Assembly (NCBI GenBank): GCA_003963115.1
Contig: RXJQ01000011.1
Span: 124,001-188,000 of the forward strand
Length of the DNA stretch: 64,000 bases
Origin: Burkholderiales bacterium
Lineage (GTDB): Bacteria; Pseudomonadota; Gammaproteobacteria; Burkholderiales; Burkholderiaceae_C
Direction: 5' to 3'
The translations under genes and the position numbers were made by a program. Position 1 is the stretch's first letter. Each line of letters starts with the position of its first letter. Below are positions 40,228 to 49,187 of this stretch, piece by piece. The notes beneath the pieces are model-generated. The model saw only the letters and a program-made list of their open reading frames with translations, searched no databases and was not told the origin of the DNA.

Positions 40228-41484
40228 ATGTCAGACTACAAAGCGTTCTTGAGGTCAGGGCATGTCCCGACCCTTCTCGCTTCATTCCTGTATTTCGACT
40301 TCACCTTCGCCATCTGGGTGCTCAATGGCGCGATGGCGCCGTTCATCAGCGAGACCTTCAATCTCACGCCCGTCCAGAAGGGCTTCATGATTTCGGTGCC
40401 CATCCTGGCGGGCGCGCTGATGCGCTTCCCGCTGGGCGTGCTGTCGCAGTACATCGGGCGCAAGAACGCCGCCATGACCGAGATGGCGCTGATCATCCTG
40501 GCATTGCTGTTCGGCAACTTCTTCGTGAACACGCACGACCGCGTGCTGGCCATGGGCGTGCTGTTGGGCATCGCGGGCGGCAGCTTCGGCATCGCCTTGT
40601 CGCTGGGCTCGGGCTGGTTCCCGCCCAAGTACAAGGGCCTGGCCATGGGCATTGCGGGGGCCGGAAACAGCGGCACGGTTCTGGCCGTGTTGTTTGCACC
40701 GCCCTTGGCCACCAAATTCGGCTGGCAAACCGTCTATGGGCTGGCCGCCGCGACCATGGTGCTGCCCATGATCGTGATGGCCGTGGCCGCCAAGGAGCCG
40801 CTCGACCGTGAACACCAAAGCTTTCGCGAACACATCTCCTGCCTCTTCGAGAAGGATGGCTGGGCCTTCAGCCTGATCTACGTGATCACGTTTGGCGGCT
40901 TCATCGGCCTGGCCAATTTCCTGCCCACCTACTTCTACGACCAGTTCAAGGTCACCAAGATCCAGGCCGGGCAACTCACGATGCTGGCCACGCTGATGGG
41001 TTCGGCCACGCGCGTGCTGGGTGGCTACATCTCGGACCGCTGGGGTGGCGTCAACACGCTGACGGGCGTGTTGTCTCTGGTGGTGGTGACACTGGTGATC
41101 TGCGGCACCATGGTCCAGCAACTGGCCTTGACCACCCTGCTCTTCATGCTGTGCTTTGCCGCGCTGGGTGCAGGCAATGGCGCGCTCTTCCAATTGGTGC
41201 CGCTGCGCTGGCCACTGACCACCGCCGTTGCCGGCTCCATGATCGGCGAACTGGGCGCGCTGGGCGGCGGCTTCATCCCCAACGCGATGGGCATCTCCAA
41301 GCAAAACTACGGCAGCTACTTCTATGGCTTCCTGGCCTTCGCCATGCTGGGCGTCGGCGTGCTGGTCATGATGCGGGTGATGCAGATCCGCTGGACACGC
41401 ACCTGGGCCGAAAAGGGCGGACGCGCACGTCTCGCTGTGGGCTCGCCGGCCTCTTACGGAGGACAAGCCCGCACCAGCGCCTGA
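40228..41484 (+). CDS. Nitrate/nitrite transporter, NarK/NasA type (MFS)
   Basis: The 418-residue major facilitator protein has twelve hydrophobic helices. It carries the nitrate signature GSGWFPPKYKGLAMGIAGAG in the fifth helix, and a second glycine-rich segment AALGAGNGALFQLVPLRWP. It imports nitrate (and perhaps exports nitrite) for the assimilatory reductases encoded downstream. It is the first gene of the operon behind a sigma-54-type promoter. Confidence 0.93.
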   Translation: MSDYKAFLRSGHVPTLLASFLYFDFTFAIWVLNGAMAPFISETFNLTPVQKGFMISVPILAGALMRFPLGVLSQYIGRKNAAMTEMALIILALLFGNFFVNTHDRVLAMGVLLGIAGGSFGIALSLGSGWFPPKYKGLAMGIAGAGNSGTVLAVLFAPPLATKFGWQTVYGLAAATMVLPMIVMAVAAKEPLDREHQSFREHISCLFEKDGWAFSLIYVITFGGFIGLANFLPTYFYDQFKVTKIQAGQLTMLATLMGSATRVLGGYISDRWGGVNTLTGVLSLVVVTLVICGTMVQQLALTTLLFMLCFAALGAGNGALFQLVPLRWPLTTAVAGSMIGELGALGGGFIPNAMGISKQNYGSYFYGFLAFAMLGVGVLVMMRVMQIRWTRTWAEKGGRARLAVGSPASYGGQARTSA

Positions 41485-41529
41485 CGCATCCACCCAGGTA
41501 TTCAGATTCGCATCCGCGGGCAGGGCTTG

Positions 41530-41544
41530 GCACCTGCTCGGTGC
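41530..41544. promoter_or_regulatory. Perfect GCACC-N5-GGTGC dyad in leader of nirB
   Basis: GCACCTGCTCGGTGC lies in the 124-bp gap between the transporter gene and nirB. It equals the NtrC dyad core. It could also form an RNA hairpin acting in processing or attenuation, as nas leaders do in enterobacteria. No -24/-12 promoter is seen after it. Confidence 0.45.
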
Positions 41545-41608
41545 GGCCCATTTATTGCTGAATGAAAACCATAACGATGTCGAGATTGCCGCTGCCGGAG
41601 CATGTCGC

Positions 41609-44041
41609 ATGAAGAAGATGAAGCTGGTGATGGTGGGCAATGGCATGGCCGGTGTCCGCACGCTCGAAGAGCTGTTGAAGGTCGCACCAGATCTGTACGA
41701 CATCACCGTCTTTGGTGCGGAGCCTCATCCCAACTACAACCGCATTCTGCTGTCACCTGTTCTGGCTGGCGAGCAGACAGTTGACGAGATCATCCTCAAC
41801 CCGCTGGACTGGTACAAGGACAACGGCATCAGGCTCCTTCTGAACAAGAAGGTGGTGAGTGTGGACCGCACGCGCCGCATTGTGGTGGCCGAAGACGGGA
41901 CCGAGGCCGAGTACGACCGCCTGCTGCTGGCTACAGGCTCCAACCCGTTCATCCTGCCGGTACCGGGCAAGGATCTCCAAGGTGTCATTGCCTACCGCGA
42001 CATCGCCGACACGAACTACATGATCGAGACGGCCCAGACCCACAAGCACGCGGTCGTGATCGGTGGCGGCCTGCTGGGTCTGGAGGCCGCCAACGGCCTG
42101 ATGCTGCGCGGCATGGACGTGACCGTGGTGCACATCGCGCCGTGGCTGATGGAGCGCCAGCTTGATGATGTGGCCGGCAGGCTGTTGCAGCGCTCGCTGG
42201 AGGAGCGCGGCCTGAAGTTCCTGATCGGTGCTCAGACACAGGAACTGCTTGGCGGCGCAGATGGTCGCGTCAAGTCTGTGAAGTTCAAAGACGGCACCGA
42301 GGTGCCCGCTGACCTGGTGGTGATGGCTGCCGGCATCCGCCCCAACACCGAGCTGGCCGAGAAGATCGGCATCCACTGCAACCGCGGCATCGTGGTGACC
42401 GACACGATGCAGACCGTGACCGACCCACGCGTGTACTCGGTGGGCGAATGCGCGGCGCACCGCGGCATTGCCTATGGCCTGGTCGCGCCGCTGTTCGAGC
42501 AGGGCAAGGTCTGCGCGAGCCACCTGGCCCTGTTCGGCATCGGCCGCTACACGGGTTCGCAGGTGTCCACCAAGCTGAAGGTCACCGGTATCGACCTGTT
42601 CTCGGCGGGCGACTTCATGGGTGGCGAAGGCACCGAAGAGATCGTACTGTCCGACCCATTCGGTGGTGTCTACAAGAAACTGGTGCTCAGGGGCAACAAG
42701 CTGGTCGGCGCGTGTCTGTACGGTGACACGGTCGATGGCAGCTACTATTTCAAGCTGATCCGCGAAGGGTCTTGCGTCAATGACAAGCGCGACAGGCTGA
42801 TGTTCGGCGAGTCCAACATCGGTGACGTGGGGCATGAGGGCCACAGCAAGGCAGCCGCCATGGCCGACACCGATGAGGTCTGCGGCTGCAATGGCGTGAA
42901 CAAGGGCACGGTCTGCAAGGCCATCAAGGACAAGGGCCTGTTCACGCTGGATGAGGTGCGCAAGCACACCAAGGCCAGTGCCTCATGCGGTTCCTGCACC
43001 GGCCTGGTCGAACAGCTGATCATGTTCACAGCTGGCGGCGACTACTCGGCCACGCCGAAGAAGAAGGCCATCTGCGGCTGCACCGATCTGAGCCACCAGG
43101 ATCTGCGCGAGGCCATTCGCGAAGAGAAGCTTTTGAGCATCGATGGCGTCTACAAGGCCAAAGGCTGGCGCACACCCAATGGCTGCGCCAGCTGCCGCCC
43201 TGCCATCAACTACTACCTGATCAGCACCTGGCCCAAGGAGGCGCAGGACGACCCGCAAAGCCGCCTGATCAACGAACGCAGCCACGCCAACATCCAGAAG
43301 GACGGCACCTACTCGGTGGTGCCACGCATGTGGGGTGGAGAGACCACGGCAGACGAGTTGCGCCGCATTGCCGATGTGGTCGACAAGTACCAGATACCGA
43401 CTGTCAAGGTGACGGGCGGCCAGCGCATCGACCTGCTGGGCGTGAAGAAGGAAGACCTCGTCAATGTCTGGAAGGACATCGGCATGCCCTGCGGACACGC
43501 CTACGCCAAGGCCTTGCGCACGGTCAAGACCTGCGTGGGCAGCGAGTGGTGCCGCTTCGGCACGCAAGACAGCACGCAGATGGGCAAGGATCTGGAGAAG
43601 GCCTTGTGGCGCATGTATGCCCCGCACAAGGTCAAGCTGGCCGTGTCGGGCTGCCCGCGCAACTGTGCCGAAGCCGGCATCAAGGACGTGGGGGTGATCG
43701 GCGTGGACTCGGGTTGGGAGCTCTATGTGGCTGGCAATGGCGGCATCAAGACCGAAGTGGCGCACTTCTTCGTCAAGGTCAAGACGGCCGAGGAAGTGCT
43801 GGAGTACTCGGGTGCCTTCTTACAGCTCTACCGCGAAGAAGGCTGGTACCTGGAGCGCACCTGCCACTACGTGAACCGCGTGGGCCTGGATCACGTCAAG
43901 TCCAAGGTCCTGGATGACCATGAATACCGCAAGGCGCTATGGGCCAAGCTGCAGTGCTCGCTGGAGGGCGAACCGGATCCCTGGTTCGAGTTCGACAAGG
44001 CCAAGGTCGACACCCGTCAATTCGAGCCGCTGTCCGTTTGA
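41609..44041 (+). CDS. nirB: NAD(P)H-dependent nitrite reductase large subunit
   Basis: The 810-residue enzyme reduces nitrite to ammonium in the cytosol. In order it shows the FAD domain (VMVGNGMAGVRTLEELL), the NAD domain (VVIGGGLLGLEAANGLML), and two BFD-like [2Fe-2S] domains near residues 425 and 489 (CGCNGVNKGTVCKAI; CGCTDLSHQDL). The ferredoxin-like half domain follows, with the siroheme/[4Fe-4S] ligands in TCVGSEWCRFG and SGCPRNCAEAG. GGAG eight bases upstream supports the start at MKKMKLVMVGNG rather than the longer frame. It works with NirD. Confidence 0.95.
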   Translation: MKKMKLVMVGNGMAGVRTLEELLKVAPDLYDITVFGAEPHPNYNRILLSPVLAGEQTVDEIILNPLDWYKDNGIRLLLNKKVVSVDRTRRIVVAEDGTEAEYDRLLLATGSNPFILPVPGKDLQGVIAYRDIADTNYMIETAQTHKHAVVIGGGLLGLEAANGLMLRGMDVTVVHIAPWLMERQLDDVAGRLLQRSLEERGLKFLIGAQTQELLGGADGRVKSVKFKDGTEVPADLVVMAAGIRPNTELAEKIGIHCNRGIVVTDTMQTVTDPRVYSVGECAAHRGIAYGLVAPLFEQGKVCASHLALFGIGRYTGSQVSTKLKVTGIDLFSAGDFMGGEGTEEIVLSDPFGGVYKKLVLRGNKLVGACLYGDTVDGSYYFKLIREGSCVNDKRDRLMFGESNIGDVGHEGHSKAAAMADTDEVCGCNGVNKGTVCKAIKDKGLFTLDEVRKHTKASASCGSCTGLVEQLIMFTAGGDYSATPKKKAICGCTDLSHQDLREAIREEKLLSIDGVYKAKGWRTPNGCASCRPAINYYLISTWPKEAQDDPQSRLINERSHANIQKDGTYSVVPRMWGGETTADELRRIADVVDKYQIPTVKVTGGQRIDLLGVKKEDLVNVWKDIGMPCGHAYAKALRTVKTCVGSEWCRFGTQDSTQMGKDLEKALWRMYAPHKVKLAVSGCPRNCAEAGIKDVGVIGVDSGWELYVAGNGGIKTEVAHFFVKVKTAEEVLEYSGAFLQLYREEGWYLERTCHYVNRVGLDHVKSKVLDDHEYRKALWAKLQCSLEGEPDPWFEFDKAKVDTRQFEPLSV

Positions 44042-44085
44042 TCCGCTGCCAACACCGTCCTCATTGTTTACCTGTTGGTGGATGT

Positions 44086-44892
44086 ATGCAGTTCCTGGAA
44101 CGTCGTCGTGATGCATTGAAACAAGGGCTGGCTTTGGCCGCCGGATCGCTTGCGTGGAAACCTGCCGCCGCGCAGATCGTGAGCCTGAACGAGGCCATCA
44201 ACAAGGCCGGGCGGCAACGCATGCTGTCGCAGCGCATGGCCAAGGCCTGGCTGGCGATCGGCCAGGGCGTGGATGTCAAGCAGGCAGAAAAGATCCTGTT
44301 TGACTCCATGGCCTGGTTCGACCGGCAGTTCGTGGAGCTCAAGGCTTATGCCCCCACGCCCGAGATCGAGGCCACTTACAAGGCGCTGGAGCCTGTGTGG
44401 AGCAGCTACAAGGCAGCCCTCGTTGGTGCACCGCCCGACCGCAGCGCAGCGCCCATTCTGCTGAGCCTGGATGCCAAGGTTTTGAAGCTGGCCCACCAGG
44501 GCACGGTCCAGCTGGAGCAGTACTCGGGCAAGGCCGTGGGCAAGCTGGTGAACATCGCGGGCCGGCAGCGCATGCTGTCGCAGCGCACGGCCAAGTTCTA
44601 CCTGAGCGAGTGCTGGGGAGCAGCTGTACCGGAGCAGATCAAGGAGCTCAATCAGGCTCGGCAGGAGTTCGCCCAGGCTTTGACGACCTTGTCCAGCGCG
44701 CCCCAGGCCACGCCCGCCATCAAGAGTGAGCTCGAACTGGCCAGGCAGCAGTGGATCTTCTTTGACAATGCCCTGGCGAAGATCGACGAGCGCAGTGGCG
44801 GTGAGCGCCATGCGGCCGAGGTGTTCACCAGCAGCGAAAACATCCTGCAAGTGATGGACAAGGTCACGGGCATGTACAGTAAGCTGACTTGA
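44086..44892 (+). CDS. Exported protein with two PilJ/NarX-type sensor (P-box-like) motifs
   Basis: The 268-residue protein begins with a signal containing three arginines (FLERRRDALKQGLALAAG), ending near PAAAQ. The mature part repeats one helical unit: INKAGRQRMLSQRMAKAW near residue 38 and NIAGRQRMLSQRTAKFY near residue 155. These resemble the nitrate-binding P-box of the NarX/NarQ kinases and the type IV pili methyl-accepting transducer N-terminal domain. No kinase or signalling domain is attached. Its place between nirB and nirD suggests periplasmic nitrate or nitrite binding, which is inference. Confidence 0.8.
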   Translation: MQFLERRRDALKQGLALAAGSLAWKPAAAQIVSLNEAINKAGRQRMLSQRMAKAWLAIGQGVDVKQAEKILFDSMAWFDRQFVELKAYAPTPEIEATYKALEPVWSSYKAALVGAPPDRSAAPILLSLDAKVLKLAHQGTVQLEQYSGKAVGKLVNIAGRQRMLSQRTAKFYLSECWGAAVPEQIKELNQARQEFAQALTTLSSAPQATPAIKSELELARQQWIFFDNALAKIDERSGGERHAAEVFTSSENILQVMDKVTGMYSKLT

Positions 44893-44945
44893 GCAGGCAC
44901 ACCCGCTGAGAGCAGCGTCAGGAAACCGAGAGTCCGATAGTCGCC

Positions 44946-45302
44946 ATGAGCCAATGGAAACCCATCTGCCAAGTTGAAGACATCGCCAAGCTGGGTGCGC
45001 GCCGTGTGTCTCGCGCCAATGGTGGTGACATCGCGGTGTTTCGTGCGCATGACGACCAGGTCTTCGCCTTGCTGGACCGCTGCCCGCACAAAGGCGGCCC
45101 GCTCTCACAAGGCATCGTCTTCGGCCACAGTGTGGCCTGCCCTCTGCACGGCTGGACGATCGGCCTAGACAAGGGCTGTGCCCAGGCCCCCGATGAAGGC
45201 TGTACCCCGACGTTCTCCGTCAAGGTTGAAAACGGCCAGGTCTACCTGGACGCCGACGAGTTGAACAAGCTGGCGCTCGACGCATCCAAGGCCGTGGAGT
45301 AA
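44946..45302 (+). CDS. nirD: Nitrite reductase small subunit, Rieske type
   Basis: The 118-residue protein has a Rieske-fold [2Fe-2S] site: CPHKGGPLSQGIV and CPLHGW supply two Cys and two His. It is the usual partner of NirB in assimilatory nitrite reduction. Its stop codon lies 3 bp before the GTG of the nitrate reductase gene, so expression of the two is tightly linked. Confidence 0.94.
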   Translation: MSQWKPICQVEDIAKLGARRVSRANGGDIAVFRAHDDQVFALLDRCPHKGGPLSQGIVFGHSVACPLHGWTIGLDKGCAQAPDEGCTPTFSVKVENGQVYLDADELNKLALDASKAVE

Positions 45303-45305
45303 GCC

Positions 45306-48161
45306 GTGAGCGCCAACGCGAGCGCCGCCACCGACACTCAGACCACACGCGCCACCTGCCCGTATTGCGGCACAGGTTGCGGCGTGTTGATCGAGTCCAG
45401 GCAAGGCCGCATCATCCAGGTTCAGGGCGACCCGCAGCACCCCGCCAACTTCGGCCGCTTGTGCACCAAGGGCAGCACCCTGCACCTGACCGCCACCGAC
45501 TCGGTTACCAGTCAGACCCGGCTGCTGGCGCCCATGCGCCGTGAACAACGCGGCAAAGAACCCACGCCTCTCAGCTGGGACAGCGCCCTGGAAGAAGCTG
45601 CCGACAAGTTCGCCGCCATCATCCGCGAACATGGCCCCGATGCCGTGGGTTTTTATGGCTCGGGCCAGTTGCTGACCGAGGACTACTACGTCCTCAACAA
45701 GCTGGTCAAAGGCATGATCGGCAGCAACAACGTCGACACCAACTCGCGGCTGTGCATGAGCAGTGCCGTGGCCGGCTACAAGGCCACGCTGGGCAGCGAC
45801 GCGCCGCCTGCCTGCTACGAGGACTTCCAGCACGCGCAAACCTTGTTCATCGTGGGTGCCAACACGGCTTACGCTCACCCCATCCTGTTTCGGCGCATCG
45901 AGGATGCCCGGCGCGCCAACCCGGCAATGAAGCTGATCGTGGCCGACCCGCGCCGAACCGAAACCGCCGACATGGCCGATCTCTTCCTGCCCATCCTGCC
46001 GGGCACGGATGTGGCCTTGTTCCACGGCATGCTGCATGTGCTGATCGTCGATGGCCTGATCGACATGGCCTATGTGAGCCGCCACACGCAGGGTTTCGAG
46101 GTCTTGCAGGCGCTGGTGCAGGACTTCACGCCAGAGGTCGTGGCCAGCACTTGCGGCATCCCCATGGACGACTTGATCCAGGCCGCCCGCTGGTTTGGGC
46201 AGCAGACACCGACGCTGTCCCTGTACTGCCAAGGCCTCAACCAGAGCAGCAGCGGCACCGACAAGAACGCTGCGCTGATCAACCTGCACCTGGCCACGGG
46301 CCAGATCGGCCAGCCCGGTGCAGGGCCCTTTTCGCTCACCGGGCAGCCCAATGCCATGGGTGGCCGCGAAGTGGGCGGCATGGCCAACCTGCTGAGCGCA
46401 CACCGCGATTTGGCCAACCCGCAGCACCGCGCCGAAGTGGCCGCTTTGTGGGGCGTGGACGATGTGCCAGCGCAGCCCGGCAAGACCGCCGTCGAGATGT
46501 TCGAGGCCGCAGCCAGGGGTGAGATCAAAGCCTTGTGGATTGCATGCACCAACCCGGCTCAATCGCTGCCGGATCAGGCCACCGTGCGCAAGGGCCTGGA
46601 AAAAGCCGAGTACGTGGTCCTGCAGGAAGCGTTTGCCACCACCGCCACCTGCGCCTTCGCCGACCTGCTGCTGCCCGCCACCACCTGGGGCGAGAAGGAC
46701 GGCACGGTCACCAACAGCGAACGCTGCATCAGCCGCGTGCAGGCGGCGGTCGAGGCATCTGGTCAGGCACGGCATGACTGGGCCATCTTCGCGGATTTTG
46801 GCCAGCGACTGGGGAAACGCCTGACGCAGCGTACCGCCCATTACCGTGCCGGCGTGCCAACGCTTTTCCCTTACGAGACACCGGAGTCCGTCTGGAATGA
46901 GCACCGTGAATCCACGCGCGGCCGCGATCTCGACATCACAGGCATGAGTTACGCCATCCTCGAAAGCCAAGGGCCGCAGCAGTGGCCCATGCCCGAAGGC
47001 GCATCGGTGGGCCAGACCAGGTTGTATGAAGATGGCCTTTTCCCCACGGAAGACGGCAAAGCGCGCTTCGTGGCCATGCGCTATGAACCCGTCGCCGAGC
47101 AGCGGGATCAGCGCTACCCTTTCAGCTTCAACACCGGCCGCCTGCGCGATCAATGGCATGGCATGAGCCGCACCGGCACCCTGGGGCGGCTCTTTGGCCA
47201 CGTGAGTGAGCCGGCCATAGAGCTCAACCCAGATGACATGGTCCGCATGCGCCTGCAGGCCGGCGACCTGGTGCAGGTGGCATCTCGCCGGGGGCAGATC
47301 ATCGCGCCGGCCCAACCCAGTGACACCATCGCGCCCATGCAAGCCTTCATGGCCATGCACTGGGGCGAGGAGTACCTCAGCGGCGTGGACAACAAGGGCC
47401 AGGCCATGAGTGGCGTCAATGCCCTGACGGTGCCGACCTTCTGTCCTAAGTCCAAGCAGCCCGAACTCAAGCACGCGGCGGTCAAGATCACGCCGGCCGA
47501 ACTGCCCTGGCGCCTGCTGGCCCTGGCCTGGCTGCCGGATAGCGAGGCCCTGGCGGTACGCGAAGCACTCAAGCCCTTCATGTCGGCCTTTGCGTTCACG
47601 AGTTGCGTCCCTTTCGGGCGTGAGCCTCATGACAAGGGCCAGGTGGGCGTGCTGTTCCGCGCGGCCGGCATCGAAGCGGCCAGCGCCGAAGTCATTGCAC
47701 GCATCGAGACCTTGATGGGGGTGGATGGCGCGGACGTGCTGCGGTACCAGGACAAGCACCGAGGCCAGCGCCGCGCCATGCGCATGGAACGAAGCCCGGA
47801 TGGACTGAGACTGGCGGCCTTCGTGCTGGCGGGCGATATCAGCGCCGAAGCCTGGATCCGACCCTTGCTGCAAGACGAGTTGCTGGCCGATGCCTACGGC
47901 CGCGCCTTGCTCTCGCCCGGGGCCACGCCCCCGGTGGCCGTGGTGTCCAAGGGCAAGCAGATCTGCACCTGCTTCAACGTCACCGAAACCGCCATCGTCG
48001 ATACGCTGGCCGCCTGCCAGGGCGACACCGATGCACGCCTGGCGCAGTTGCAGGGGCAATTGAAATGCGGCACCAACTGCGGCTCCTGCATCCCCGCGCT
48101 GCGGCAACTCATCAAGCTGCACCCCATCGGCGTGCACCCAGCGGCGACCTCGGCATCTTGA
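45306..48161 (+). CDS. nasA: Assimilatory nitrate reductase catalytic subunit
   Basis: The 951-residue molybdenum enzyme reduces nitrate to nitrite in the cytosol. Cys18, Cys21, Cys25 and Cys53 bind the N-terminal [4Fe-4S] cluster (CPYCGTGCGV...LCTKG). The bis-MGD domain includes FYGSGQLLTEDYYVLNKLVKG and NSRLCMSSAV. The last 70 residues add a BFD-like [2Fe-2S] domain (CTCFNV...CGTNCGSC), as in Klebsiella NasA. Translation starts at GTG with GGAG six bases before it, inside the end of nirD. Confidence 0.95.
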   Translation: MSANASAATDTQTTRATCPYCGTGCGVLIESRQGRIIQVQGDPQHPANFGRLCTKGSTLHLTATDSVTSQTRLLAPMRREQRGKEPTPLSWDSALEEAADKFAAIIREHGPDAVGFYGSGQLLTEDYYVLNKLVKGMIGSNNVDTNSRLCMSSAVAGYKATLGSDAPPACYEDFQHAQTLFIVGANTAYAHPILFRRIEDARRANPAMKLIVADPRRTETADMADLFLPILPGTDVALFHGMLHVLIVDGLIDMAYVSRHTQGFEVLQALVQDFTPEVVASTCGIPMDDLIQAARWFGQQTPTLSLYCQGLNQSSSGTDKNAALINLHLATGQIGQPGAGPFSLTGQPNAMGGREVGGMANLLSAHRDLANPQHRAEVAALWGVDDVPAQPGKTAVEMFEAAARGEIKALWIACTNPAQSLPDQATVRKGLEKAEYVVLQEAFATTATCAFADLLLPATTWGEKDGTVTNSERCISRVQAAVEASGQARHDWAIFADFGQRLGKRLTQRTAHYRAGVPTLFPYETPESVWNEHRESTRGRDLDITGMSYAILESQGPQQWPMPEGASVGQTRLYEDGLFPTEDGKARFVAMRYEPVAEQRDQRYPFSFNTGRLRDQWHGMSRTGTLGRLFGHVSEPAIELNPDDMVRMRLQAGDLVQVASRRGQIIAPAQPSDTIAPMQAFMAMHWGEEYLSGVDNKGQAMSGVNALTVPTFCPKSKQPELKHAAVKITPAELPWRLLALAWLPDSEALAVREALKPFMSAFAFTSCVPFGREPHDKGQVGVLFRAAGIEAASAEVIARIETLMGVDGADVLRYQDKHRGQRRAMRMERSPDGLRLAAFVLAGDISAEAWIRPLLQDELLADAYGRALLSPGATPPVAVVSKGKQICTCFNVTETAIVDTLAACQGDTDARLAQLQGQLKCGTNCGSCIPALRQLIKLHPIGVHPAATSAS

Positions 48162-48215
48162 TGCGCTGCCCACATCAGGCGGGATAATCGCCTGGCAAGA
48201 CGTGGACACATCATC

Positions 48216-49187
48216 ATGAGCATCGCGCCCTACATCAAGATCATTGGCAGAGGCAAGGACGGTGCCCGTTCCCTCGGCGTACCCGAGGCCCGCGACCTGT
48301 TCGAGCAGGTGCTGGACGCCAAGGTCAGCGACCTCGAAATCGGCGCCTTCTGCCTGGCCATGCGCATCAAGGGCGAATCGCTGGAAGAGCTGGAAGGCTT
48401 CGTGCAAGTCGCGCGGGCGCGCTGCCTGGACCTGAGCACCGCGGCCATTGCTGCGGCCAAGGGGATCGTGGTGCTGCCCTCCTACAACGGGGCACGCAAG
48501 CTGCCCAATCTGACGGCGCTGCTGGCGATCCACCTGGCTCGACAAGGCGTTGGCGTGCTGGTGCATGGCGCCTCGGTCGACCCGAGCCGGGTAACCACGG
48601 CCCAGGTCTTGGAGGCTTGCCAGTTGCCAGTCGTGCACAACGCCCATGAGTTGGCCCAGGCCTGGCAAGCCGGCCGCCCTGCTTTCATGGACATCGCCGA
48701 CCTGTGCCCGCCCTTGGCCAAACTGCTGGCCGTGCGCTGGACAGTGGGCCTGCGCAACCCCGGGCATACCGTGGCCAAGCTGATCGATCCCTTCGCGGCC
48801 ACGTCAGGCCATGGTGTGCGCAGCATCCGCGTGGTCAACCACACGCATCCCGAGTACGCCCACGCCTTGACGACCTACCTGCAACACACGCAAGCCAATG
48901 CCATGCTGATGCGTGGCACCGAGGGCGAGCCCGTTGCCGATGCACGCCGCCAGCCCAAGTGCGAGGTGTTCATTCAAGGCCAGCGCGACGCCGAACTGAG
49001 CCTCACGCCTCAGGAAGGCGTGTTGACCGCTCTGCCCGAACTGCCCACCAGCCACAGCGCCGAAGAAACAGCCAGGTACATCGCCGCAGTGATAAAGGGG
49101 CAACGGCCCTTGCCGCCAGCCATCGAGGCACAGGCGCAAGCCCTGATTCAGGCCTTGGCGCGCGTACCCAGCGCCTGCCCAAGCTGA
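48216..49187 (+). CDS. ybiB: YbiB/TrpD2-type DNA-binding protein
   Basis: The 323-residue protein has the fold of anthranilate phosphoribosyltransferase, with IKIIGRGKDGARSLGVPEARDLFEQVLDAK and GVGVLVHGAS. It lacks the usual PRPP-binding glycine motif of TrpD. E. coli YbiB binds nucleic acid and belongs to the LexA regulon. Here it closes the nitrate operon. Its 3' end overlaps the convergent DMT gene by 40 bp. Confidence 0.85.
   Translation: MSIAPYIKIIGRGKDGARSLGVPEARDLFEQVLDAKVSDLEIGAFCLAMRIKGESLEELEGFVQVARARCLDLSTAAIAAAKGIVVLPSYNGARKLPNLTALLAIHLARQGVGVLVHGASVDPSRVTTAQVLEACQLPVVHNAHELAQAWQAGRPAFMDIADLCPPLAKLLAVRWTVGLRNPGHTVAKLIDPFAATSGHGVRSIRVVNHTHPEYAHALTTYLQHTQANAMLMRGTEGEPVADARRQPKCEVFIQGQRDAELSLTPQEGVLTALPELPTSHSAEETARYIAAVIKGQRPLPPAIEAQAQALIQALARVPSACPS

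Noticed and set aside
48176-48194. CAGGCG/CGCCTG hairpin between nasA and ybiB as a terminator
   Set aside because: Six-base stem without a U-tract; too weak to call.
45165-48767. A 1200-codon open frame on the minus strand opposite nasA
   Set aside because: It mirrors the codon structure of nasA and ybiB, has no recognisable domain, and is His/Gln/Gly-rich as antisense frames are in high-GC DNA.
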